In this document: positions 30,883-40,690 of the stretch, one piece after another
How the letters are laid out: the number at the start of each line of letters is the position of its first letter
How positions within the stretch are numbered: position 1 is the first letter of the stretch
Assembly (NCBI GenBank): GCA_012934845.2
Contig: WNNJ02000215.1
Coordinates: 62,001-126,000, forward strand
Source: Pomphorhynchus laevis
Taxonomy: Eukaryota > Acanthocephala > Palaeacanthocephala > Echinorhynchida > Pomphorhynchidae
DNA length: 64,000 nt
Direction: 5' to 3'
Notes under the pieces: model-generated
What the model was told of the DNA's origin: nothing
Database searches by the model: none
Seen by the model: only the letters and a program-made list of their open reading frames with translations
Program-made: the position numbers and the translations under genes

Positions 30883-31169
30883 GTGAACTTGTTGAAAAGC
30901 TTAAACCGGATTCAATTGCCAAAGAAATTGAACGTGTTGCTTCGTCCGTTAGACTAATACATGATGTGTACATTAGAAAAGTAAAAGTATTGCGCAAACC
31001 TAAGTTTGATCTGACGCGATTATTATACATGCACGGAGAAGGCAGTGGTGGTACGGCAATAAAATCAAATGTTCAACATGTACCACTTCCAGATACATTT
31101 GGTGAAGACGAAGGTACAGAAGTTGAAAAAACTGACTATTACGAACCACCAATTCAAGAAGCTGTTTAA
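30852..31169 (+). pseudogene. RpS3A: Ribosomal protein S3A (eS1) C-terminal fragment inside a LINE
   Basis: The frame of 105 codons reads MKRDVSSSNLRELVEKLKPD, then SIAKEIE, LIHDVYIRKVKVL, KKPKF-like KPKFDLTRLLYMHGEG, and ends with the hallmark YEPPIQEAV and stop. RpS3A proteins have MTREVSSSDLKEVVNKL, LHDVYIRKVKVLKKPKF, LHGEG and YEPPVQESV in the same order and end at the same place. eS1 is a 40S subunit protein near the mRNA exit. Only the last 40 percent of the protein is here, without intron, and the 5' end is a synthetic-looking inverted junction, so this is not the functional gene. An AATAAA lies about 10 bases past the stop but no A tail is seen. Confidence 0.88.
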
Positions 31170-31375
31170 TAACACCAATAAAATATATTCCGCCTTATGT
31201 ATAAGGCCTTATTTAATCTTAAAAATCGTTAAATTACCAGTTTATATATTCGCATTTTGAAATTACATCTCGATATTAAAAGGTTTTGCTAATCAAATCG
31301 GCTAACTGAGTCTACGTATTTAATATAATTATAAAATAAACAAAACATAATAATGCTAAATTGGTAATGCTAAAT
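31170..31375. other. 3' flank of the S3A insert
   Basis: Contains AATAAA just after the S3A stop, then AT-rich sequence with one recurrent motif copy (GGCTAACTGAGTCTACGTAT at about 31297-31316) and a doubled AATGCTAAATTGGT immediately before LINE sequence resumes. Confidence 0.6.
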
Positions 31376-32815
31376 TGGTACTACTACCATCTTCGTACCG
31401 TCCAATCTCACTTCTCCCAACCCTCTCTAAACTCCTTGAGCGTCTCGTTCTCATGCAAGTTAATACATATTTTTTTCCTCTAACTTGTTTCCTCCCTTCC
31501 AAGCCGCTTTTCGCTCTAATCACTCTACTGAAATTGCCTGTCTTAAAGTTTATAATGACTTACTCATCACGCGCGATCATAAATTATGTAGTGTCATAGT
31601 TTCCCTTGATCTATCGTCTGCTTTTGACATCGTCGATCACTCGATTCTTCTCCATCGCCTTCGTCATGATTGTGATTTCTCTTTACCCACTGTATCATGT
31701 TTTTCTTCATATCTATCAAACCGTACATTTCGCGTCTATTCTAACTTTTCTCTCACCCATCTTTCATCCATCCTGACCGGTGTTCCACAAGGCTCCGTAT
31801 TATGCCCTATGCTTTTCTCTCTTCTTCTCGGTGACTTGTCTTCGATTTCTCATAAATTTAACTTCCATGTTATGCAATATGCTGATGACATTCTTATCAA
31901 TGATCATGTACCTGTTTATCGTATTCAAGATCTTAGTGTTTCTGCTTCCGACTGTCTTGTCTCAATTTCCAATCATCTTTCTTCCCTTCGCCTTTCTCTA
32001 AATCCTGATAAATCTAAAATTATGTGGATCCTACCTCGACGCCTCGGCTTAGAACTTCCCTCCGTATCATTAAATTCTACAATTCTTCCTATCGTTGATA
32101 ATCTGCTTTACCTAGGCTTCCATTTTGACAACCGACTTTCACTTCAACCTTTCGTTAGAGATAAAGTACGCTCATCTACCTTGATACTCCGCAACCTCCG
32201 TCAAGTTCGTAGATTGTTCGATTTCCCTTCTTGTATGACTCTCATATCTTCTCTTCTTTTCTCATGACTTGATTTCTGTCTTAGTCTATTTTCCAACTCT
32301 CCTAAATTCACTCTTCGTTTACAACGCATCATCAACGCTGTCGTCCGAGTTCTTCTCCGTCTTTCTCGTTTTGATCATACATCCTACCATCTTGTTTCTC
32401 TGGAGTGGCTCACCATTTATAGTCGTCTTCAAATTCGTCTTCTTATCATTGCTTTTCGCCTTATAACTTCTCATACCCCTTCATTTCTCAACCTTCCTTT
32501 TCTCGACAATTCTCGTACTGTGTATTGTGCTCTGCGTTCCCGTAATTCCCTTCTTTTACATGTCCCAATCTACTCTACCTCTTTTGGCTTCCGCTCCTTC
32601 GTTGTGGCTGCTCCTCTCCTGTGGAATCAACTGCCTATTCATATCCGCCAATCAACATCTATGCCGTACTTCAAACGCCAAATCCAATTCTTTTTCAACA
32701 ATTAACTAATTACCTGTGATCTTTGATGTTCTTTTTTTGTTTGTTAGTGGTCATGTAAGCGTGCATTTTGCACGCATTTGCCACGTTAAATAAATTATTG
32801 TATTATTATAAAAAA
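31376..32815 (+). mobile_element. L2/CR1-like LINE, family B copy B2 (RT half and 3' UTR)
   Basis: Begins with about 160 bases that repeat 30668-30830 at roughly 97 percent identity, then carries on where B1 stopped: CLKVYNDLLITRDHKL, VSLDLSSAFDIVDHSILL, TGVPQGSVLCPMLFSLL, MQYADDILINDH and SLNPDKSKIMWILPRR. A stop at 32265-32267 splits the C-terminal part, which resumes to 32705 (HVPIYSTSFGFRSFVVAAP). The 3' UTR holds a 6-bp hairpin (32759-32775) and CATTTGCCACGTTAAATAAA. B1 and B2 may be one LINE split by a rearrangement. Confidence 0.85.
32759..32775 (+). promoter_or_regulatory. 3' UTR hairpin of LINE B2
   Basis: GCGTGC and GCACGC pair perfectly around ATTTT, followed by ATTTGCCACGTTA. The stem is identical to that of LINE A1 while the loop differs, which argues for selection on structure. 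Confidence 0.55.
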
Positions 32816-33804
32816 TCGGTTAACATTATTTATTTAAATACCGTGAACGATCATGATATGGCAAGTCAATCACAATAGTGTCACTTATTGTGCATATAAA
32901 TGCAGTCCGCTACGCTTGTCGATTTTTCGAATACGTTCTCGTTTTCAAGGTAGTATATTCTCTCAAAATGGAGAAAGTTGTATCTCAAGGGGTTACACAG
33001 TTACCCTTGATTAGTAGCGATAAATTGAACAATCAGCAGCGTCTTGTTTAATGCGGGATAAACCGATTTAGAACAGTTACAAGCACCTCTCTAACAAAGG
33101 CCCAAACAATTTCTAAACCCATCGTAAATGGATTTATACGAGCAACCAATGCTAAAAATTGGTTTACGGCTACAAATTAGTTTTGAAAGGACACACAAAT
33201 AGTGTGGGTGTGGGAGGAAATTTTAAGCTAATCAGCAGCTCGATGAATTGCAAACGATGATAACTAATGTTCAAATCGTAACAATAATTTTTTTATCGGG
33301 AATATCTGTTCTAATAAAAGCATATACCTCGAAAATTAAGCTATTATATACATAATCAGTGAAGTCAATCTCAGAATTATGGAAGTTAAAATCTAAACAT
33401 AGTTCTGTTAGTCCAATTATATTCTACAGTCGAGAGAGATTAGGATTGTCATATTGCAATTATTTTCAAAACGTTGCTGCACTGTGAAGTGTGGTATAGT
33501 GTTTTATCATTGACAATGTTACTTGCCTCATTTTTATCGAGAAAAAAACGACTTTTTAAGTAATCCGTGAGTGGCATTAGTCAACAAACAGCACTTAAAG
33601 GTATGATGATCAAAACTGTATTCGGATGACACTTGAAGATCCAAATCATTATCAATATTTTTACTTAATAAGCAGATGCAACCATCATTTAAAAACATTG
33701 AGTCTGCTTGGATGTAATGCATCTACAATTTAAATTCCAGTATGTTCGGCACAAAAGCACCTAGCTCATTTGGATACAATTCATAAACGACAAATATGCA
33801 CACA
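32816..33804. other. Unassigned stretch
   Basis: No supported gene. On the minus strand, 33534-33850 is nearly free of stops for about 100 codons but matches nothing I recognise. Confidence 0.5.
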
Positions 33805-33913
33805 GGACAGATGATTAAATTTAGTGGATTTGTGTAAACGGATAAAATATACAGGAGCGATATTATTGAAAAAGGATGGATTATCATCAGGAAAAATTTT
33901 TGCGAGTATAGAC
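33805..33913 (-). mobile_element. Short family B ORF1 fragment (B5)
   Basis: About 100 bases (from TTTAGTGGATTTG to ATAGACCTG) match the antisense of family B ORF1 at 37970-38070 and 42238-42335. It ends exactly where family A copy A2 begins. Confidence 0.7.
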
Positions 33914-36900
33914 CTGACACACGATCGACACACGACTGCAGTGTCTGGACAACAATCGCATGGGACAACAGTAAGTCTAGAGAAGACTTTCTATGTGGCT
34001 TTTGTGCCAAACTCATACGCGACCTCTCCCATAAGAGCATATCAACCTCCAACGTGTGCACTCAAACCACCCCAGTCGTTTCTGTTTTTTTTTGTCAACC
34101 TACTGATCCCATCACCACATGCACTTCTAATCCAATGTCTTCACTTCCCGACACCCCCCCCCAAATATTCCCTTCGGTCTACATTCTCAATAACCTACAT
34201 CCCTCAATCAAAATCACATCGACCAACTTCTACAATCCATCCACTGATAATCTTTCCTCACATCGCTCACCACCCTCTATATTATCCAAATCCTCATTGT
34301 CTTCCGCTGTCAAACCTACTTCCTTGATATCCTCAACTCCCAGCTCTCCTATCATGATCTCACCCACTCACGTTACTCGTCCTCCTTTACGGATACGCTT
34401 TCCTTCTCGCGATCGTTGCGTCATCGTCACTAATATCACTTCTCCCATCTCTTCATCTCCACAAGTACGTCTCGACCATGATGTTTCCGCATTCAGATCC
34501 ATCCTCTCGTCTCTTGTTCCTGCGGATAAACCATCATTTTTCAACAACATCTCTCCTGTCGCATATATCCGACTAAACAAATCTTCAAAATCTAATCCTT
34601 CTAAGCCCCCTCTCCTAAAAATTGTTTTCAAGCATCGCTCTCACGCGTCCTCTGTCATCTCCCAACGATTCAAACTAATGTCCTCTTCATCCATTCGTAT
34701 TATCCTCGATCGCACCCCTTCCGAAATCGCTCAACTCTCATCTGCCGCATCGAAAAACGCCGTCGCGAGGAAAACAGCAAAACATCACTCTCTATCCGAA
34801 ACATAGACGGAAATTTTCAAGTTGTCCACACCCGTCCCAAAATTCGATGCCCCTCCATCTCCCCTATGTGTCTTCTCCACTAGACTCTTTCGCCACCACC
34901 CACGGTTTCGCCTCGGCCTCCTCAACAATAGATCTATTCTCAATAAATCCGATGTTATCGTAAACCTATTAACCAAGCAATCCATCGATCTCTTCTGCCT
35001 TACCGAATCCTGGCACTCAGATTCCGACGACCTTTCCATTCGCCGTCTGCTCTCTGCCGGTTGCTCCCTAAGTTAATCCGCCCGCCCCATCAGCTTATAC
35101 CGTTCTAAATTCTCTAAGTATTGCTGCATCGTCGCATTCACGCGTCACCCCGCGTCTCTTCGCAAAATCGATCCCCCTTTCACTCATTGCTCTTTTGAAT
35201 TGCTCACTTGTCGTTATTATAACCCGATCACTCTAGATCTCGCCATTGTATACCGTCCTGGTTCATCAGCTCCTACATCCTTATTTTTTACCGAACTCGC
35301 TGACCTCCTTTCTCATTGTTCTTTGTCGTCAATTCCTTCACTCGTTCTAGGCGACTTCATCATCCGCCTAGATCGACCCTTTGTCAGGGATTTAATCCGT
35401 TTCATAAACATTCTATCCAACTACACTTGCAAAATAATATCCACTGCCCCCACACATATCCTTGGTGGGGCATCAGACATCATCGCCGTCCCTGATCATT
35501 TTGCTGCATACACCTCACTGTCCATCTCTGATCCTGGTCTATCCGATCACATTCTCGTCAACCTCAATCTCACTCACAACCACAAACCTGCTCACACACC
35601 TACAATCCTACGTCTCCCTTGGAGAAATCTTGACCTCTCCCTTCTCCGCTCTGCCTTACTCAAATCGTCTCTATCCTATCCCACAATAACATATTCATCT
35701 CCTCACGATCTCGCCTTTCTTTTCGACTCTGAACTCACATCCACTCTCGATCTTCTCTTGCCCTTCAAGTCTCACCTACACCGTCGCTTGCACCGTGCCC
35801 CATGGTTTGACATCCAATGCCTACTCTCAAAGCGTCGACTCCGCCATGCTTTTGAGAGTCTATCACCGCTCTCTCAGACGTGATTTCCGCTCGATCACTC
35901 CGTCTTTCCGTGATTCCTATCTTGCTCTTCGCCGGTCTCATCTCAACCTACTACGTACCAAATGCAACTCCTTCTGGCAGCAAAAAATCATCACTTCATT
36001 CAACTCTAAGACTCTCTAGTAATACTTTTAACTCAATCCTGACTCGTTCCTCTTCGCCGTGCAACATCAATGCCCATGATTATTCGTAATTTCTCCAGAC
36101 TAAAGTATCCACGTTGCTCTCTCACACCCCGGTCTCCATCCTATCCCACTCTGCCTCGCCTAGCCTCATCCTTCCGGAACTCTTTCATCTTCTCCCTGTC
36201 TCACCTACAGAAGTATCATCTGTCCTCATGTCCTTGCCCAACAAAACCTCACCTGCCGATCCCCTGCCTACTCACATATTAAAATCTATATGCTCATCTA
36301 TATCTCCGTATCTCACAACCTTGTTTAACTCGTCCATCCGCAGTTGTATCTTCCCTTCACACTGGAAATCCGCAAATGTACGTCCACTCATTAAAAAACA
36401 ATCGCTCGACCCCTCCCTTCCTTCTAGCTATCGCCCCATTTCACTACTCCCTACTCTCTCTAAGCTCTTAGAACGCCTCATCATAACACATATCAACGCT
36501 TATCTCTCGTCATTTAATCTGTACCATCCTTTCCAATCTTTTCCCGCTCTAATCACTCCACAAAAATCGCCTACATGAAAGTTTACAACAACTAACTCAT
36601 TTCTCGAGATAAGGCTCTATATAGTGTTCACATATCCCTCGACCTCTCCTCGGCCTTCGACATTGTCGATCACTCCGTCTTCCTTTATCACGTTCGTTAT
36701 GATTATGGCTTTTATTCTTCTTCCGTAGCATGGTTTGCCTCATATCTATACGATCGTTCCTTTCGCATCTGTTTTAATTCATCATCCTCCCTTCGATCCC
36801 TATTTTTCGCTGGGTCCCACAAGGTTCAGTTCTAAGTCTCCTGCTTTTCTCTCTTCTGCTTGGCGATCTCTCTCCGTTTATCAAACCTTTCTGCTTTAAC

Positions 36901-37815
36901 GTCATGCAATACGACGATGACATCCTCATCTATGTTCATGCACCCCGCACATCGCATACACGATATCATCATTTCTGTCTCCAACTGTCTTTCTTCTAAC
37001 AACAAACGGCTCTCCAATCTCCATCTCGTTCTAAACCCCGACAAGTCTAAAATAATGTGGATTCACCCCGTAAACGAAACATATCTCATCCCACTGTATC
37101 TTTTGCCTCGTCGATCATCCCCATAGTACACAATCTCACCTTCTTAGCCTTCCATTTCGATGATCACCTTTCCCTTAAGCACTTCGTCCGTGACAAAGTC
37201 CATTCGCCGATCTTAATTCTGCGTGACATCCGCAGTATCCGACCCCTTATTGACTTCCGTTCTTGTATGTCTCTTCTTTCATCGCTTCCTTTTCCTAAAA
37301 TCGATTACTGCCTTAGCCTTTTCGCCAATTCTCCAAAATCCATAATCCTACCTCTACAACGAATAATCAACTCCGTTGTTCGAGTGCTCTCGTCTCCATC
37401 GCTTCGACCACATACCCACATATTATGCGCAACTCTCCTGGCCATCATTCATATCTGCATCAAACTCAGGCTTCTTATTGTAACTTTTCGTCTCATCGCT
37501 GTCGGCTCCCCATCGTACATCAACCTTTCTTTCTTAGAAGACACTCGCCCCTCCTCGCTATTGCTGCGTTCCCATCATACCCTCTTACTCCACGTTCCCA
37601 ATTACTCCAACAACTACGGTCTCCGATCCTTCCTCGTCGCCGCCTCACTCGCCTGGAATCAACTCCCTCTCGACGTCCGCCGCGCTCCCTCCTTTATCAC
37701 ATTCAAACACCTTCTCCGTTCACACCTTCTCGACACATGATTTACATTTTTGTTTGTTGTGTTCATGTAAGCGTACGTCGGCACACATTTGCCACGTTAA
37801 AATAAATCTTTTTTA
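33914..37815 (+). mobile_element. L2/CR1-like LINE, family A copy A2, near full-length
   Basis: ORF1 is recognisable from 33930 (HDCSVWTTIAWDN, FLCGFCAKLIRD), through a Ser/Pro-rich stretch (VYILNNLHPSIKITSTN) to the core RDRCVIVTNI, VRLDHDVSAFRSIL, YIRLNKSSKSN and LKIVFKHRSHASSVISQRF (34390-34670). ORF2 follows: LLNNRSILNKSD, LFCLTESWHSDSDDLSIRRL, AIVYRPGSSAP and GLSDHILVNL, then RT pieces (LLSLPNKTSPADPLPTHILK-like at 36220, LDLSSAFDIVDH-like at 36640) and a C-terminal block ending HLLRSHLLDT at 37738. Many frame changes and stops. The 3' UTR ends TTTGCCACGTTAAAATAAAT. It is flanked by antisense family B pieces on both sides. Confidence 0.88.
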
Positions 37816-39245
37816 AAATTAAGCTGGGCAATATCAGAAGGGGATCGGTCAGGAAAGATACGACAAGTAGACGAAATGGTAAGATGATTAAAACGTTGGG
37901 ACAGTACCAAGGATGCATGTGAACTATGTTGGAAAACGATTTCTAGGAATGAATGGCTGAGATGATTGGATTTAGTGGATTTGTTTAAACGGATAAAAGA
38001 TACAGGGCGATATTATTTAAAAGTTATGTATCACCTCAGGAAGAATGGTTGAGAAAATAGACCTGAAAGCAGACAAATCTTCATCGAGGCGACATTGAGG
38101 AGAAGCAGATTCGGGAAGCTTTAAGTTAGATATGATAATGCATCGTTCGCGGGAAGGAAAACGATTACCTGGAAGTGGTGGACGGACACACCTGGTAGGA
38201 TTAGAGGCAGAAGAGCAGGTAAATGTGGAATGACAGGGGTGCTAAGTGAAGAATTAAGATAGTTTGAGCATGTGTGACATGAGTGAATTGTTGAATCGGT
38301 TGATCGGAGATGTTACTGAAGATGATTTTGACAGAAGGGTGTAAATTATTGAGAAGTGATACGGTGGAGGTAGAGTAAGGAGTACGTGAAGAGAAGAAAG
38401 AGGTATGATATTTATTTTGATGTTGGTAGGAATTGGAAAAATGAGGTACGAGATGAAGGCCTTTACTGTTTGCATTGTTAGGAAGATGAAGTATAAGGGA
38501 AGTTTTATCCGTAGTAATACGAGGAGTGTGTGTGAGAGAAGTTTCAAGAACGGGTTTCATAGATGGCGAAGTAGTTAGTAAGCAAACGGATGACGCCGAT
38601 AGCTTGGAAGATATTTTGTCGTTTGTTGACGGTTTATGTATAACAGCGGTCTGAGTCGACTGAGAGACATCATTCATGTAATTTATTGAGCACAACTCTG
38701 TTTTGTTAGCCTCCAGAACGTCTCCACCGTATGAGTTGTCATGCTTCATTAGTTTACCTACGAGGACAGCACAACAGAAGTCGCAGAGGAAATTCCGTCC
38801 TGAAACGTTGTCCTCGTCAGTGAAAGGATTCAGAACGTGAGTTCAAACATTGCAGTCTTTGTTGTCGCATCCAATTTGCTTTTCGATGTAAGTTTCCTTG
38901 ACGGACTTGAGTTGCTGGCAGACATTTTTAGTTAGCTTTCTCTTTGCCATAATAAGATGTCAGTGAAAATTGAAAATGCGTTTTCGTTGTCGTTAAAACT
39001 CGTTGTAGGTTTGTATAAGCTCGTTGTAGGTCTGTGATACAATTTATATTTTGTATGCATTTATATCAGGAAAGTTTTTGTCCAGTGACTCAATCCGCGC
39101 GCGTAGTGAGCGGAACTCACAGGAAAAATTGCAAGTAGTTAGTTATTATCAAGAATGTTTAAACTCCGTTAGTCTGCAAGTCGTTAGTTGTATGTTATTT
39201 ATATTGTATGTAGTTATAATCAAGAAAGTTTAAATTTGAATGAGG
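37816..39245 (-). mobile_element. L2/CR1-like LINE, family B copy B3 (5' UTR and ORF1 only)
   Basis: The minus strand carries ORF1 from about 38950 (MAKRKLTKNVCQQL) through a Ser-rich region (SSKLSASSVCLLTTSPSMKP, VSLLNNLHPSVKIIFSNIS) to the conserved core near 37820. The TGC at the site of the B1 nonsense codon lies at about 38588. The 5' UTR (38960-39245) shares ACTAACGACTTGCAGACTAA with B1. ORF2 is absent, so the copy lacks its 3' side; it ends against the tail of A2. Confidence 0.8.
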
Positions 39246-39360
39246 AAAATGTTGGAAAGTATAAGGCACAGAAGTGTTACGAAAGGTTATAGAAAAATTA
39301 TCCGTTGATAGCATAGAGTTAATTATATATACATCTCGTTACTTACTTTTTTGATCAATA

Positions 39361-39900
39361 TGCCTTTAAATATTGTCACCAAAGTGTCTGAGGCATGCAA
39401 AAACGAAGATGTTTGCATTCAGTGGATTAAAGATATTGGTGAATATGGCGCTTCCCTGAAAAGGAAACAAAATGTGAAGTGCATTTAAATGTGCACGGTT
39501 TCCGGTGTCCTGAAGATAGAAACAAAGAAAACCAACATTTTATTACGGCATTCAAGGGCACTTTGTTTTAAAATTTATCGTATTGAATTGGTTTTGAAGT
39601 GAATACGACTCAAAATGAGTGTAGTCTGTCTGCTGATAACACAACGTTATCCTCTGCTACGGTCGCCAATGGCGGAATTACAGCCGCGAGGTCATGTTAG
39701 AAATGGTTTTCAAAAAGCAAGATAAATCGCTAATCGGTGGGAATCAAGTGATAATTCAGATGGACAAGCTAAAATCGGAAAAAGAAAATGAGATCAAGGT
39801 CGTAAAGCGAAAGGAACGTAGATTTTGGGTATGATTAATGAGGATGAAAATCTCAGATACATAATTATGTTTCTATCTTTATTATTTATTATAAAAGCTC
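39361..39900 (+). mobile_element. Merlin-like DNA transposon relic
   Basis: The first frame reads MPLNIVTKVSEACKNEDVCI QWIKDIG in two blocks, like the opening of Merlin/IS1016-type transposases. After a frame change HGFRCPEDRNKENQHFITAF follows in the place of the zinc-ribbon and R.GSFF region. At about 39740 comes SLIGGNQVIIQMDKLKSEKE, in line with the IGG..V.IDE(S/T) catalytic box, then RRFWV and, in another frame, GMINEDENLRYI, matching the WVFGGIER-type block. The catalytic Asp-Glu pair reads MDK, so the site is damaged. Several frame changes show a dead copy. Terminal repeats were not found. Confidence 0.5.
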
Positions 39901-40140
39901 GAGATATGCATGAATAATCGCTGTAATGCTGTCACTCTAAGCCCTAAATCAGAAAACATTTTAAACCTGGTAATGCTTAATTATATATAACAAAAGCAAT
40001 GATTAATGTAACTTATTTATTAAGGTAGTATCATACACAGCGATTGCTGAAAGGTTATATTTTTATAGGTTACAAGTTACTAGCCGCAAATGGCTGTTTC
40101 AACTGTTCACAAATTTTGTTTTCAAAACATTAAATATCAA
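39901..40140. other. Unassigned spacer
   Basis: No gene or repeat recognised. Confidence 0.45.
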
Positions 40141-40690
40141 AATAGATCAACGCATCCAAACCGGAATTGACAATCCACTTCTACATCAGCTTTTTGAAGT
40201 GGCGATAGCTAGCAGTACTAGAAACTTCCTCATGTAACAAATTCCAAATATTCAATGAGCGGTGGGAAAGCCTACTCACACTCCTGACTTTACTGTGGGC
40301 GAATTTAAATAGCGCTAGAGAGTGACCTCTTCTACTCGAATTACGTAATTGTATACAAGATGATGAGAAACCTTCCGTTCCATAAACTAAGAGCCACATC
40401 GCTGCGAGGTCTAAATATAGTAGAATTTGAGCCCTTGAAAACAGTTTCAAACAAGCTAGACGCTCAGTGTAAGAATAATGTGAGTCAATACAAAGTTTGT
40501 TTCCTCTACGCAGGATATACTCAATTTTCGTTATTTCAGCTTTGGTGGATGGGGAAGTTGTTGTGAGCAGTATTCCACGTGCGGGAGGACTAAGGCGCAA
40601 TATAGATGCTTGAATAGTTTCGGCTTAAGCTTAGCAAATGTGTTCATTATACAATACATAGACTTCATTGCTTTACCATGGATATAATTG
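40141..40690 (-). mobile_element. CR1-type LINE 3' fragment (ORF2 C-terminus)
   Basis: The minus strand reads MNTFAKLKPKLFKHLYCALV, LPHVEYCS, then after a frame change KIEYILRRGNKLCID, YTERLACLKLFSRAQILLYL, SSRRGHSLALFKFAHSKVRS and HRSLNIWNLLHEEV ending FKKLM. CR1-type RT proteins end with ALVRPHLEY, IQRRATK, Y.ERL..L...L, RGHS and R....WN.LP, in this order. It belongs to a lineage different from families A and B and is fused to the truncated end of B4. No upstream RT palm is present. Confidence 0.7.

Noticed and set aside
33534-33850. Minus-strand open stretch with FVVYELYPNELGAFVPNI
   Set aside because: It looked vaguely like a HEAT-repeat or TRRAP-like segment, but the similarity is too short and low to support.
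33914-37815. LINE A2 inserted into a single antisense family B copy
   Set aside because: The left family B piece (33805-33913) duplicates sequence also present in the right piece (37970-38070), so they are not two halves of one copy.
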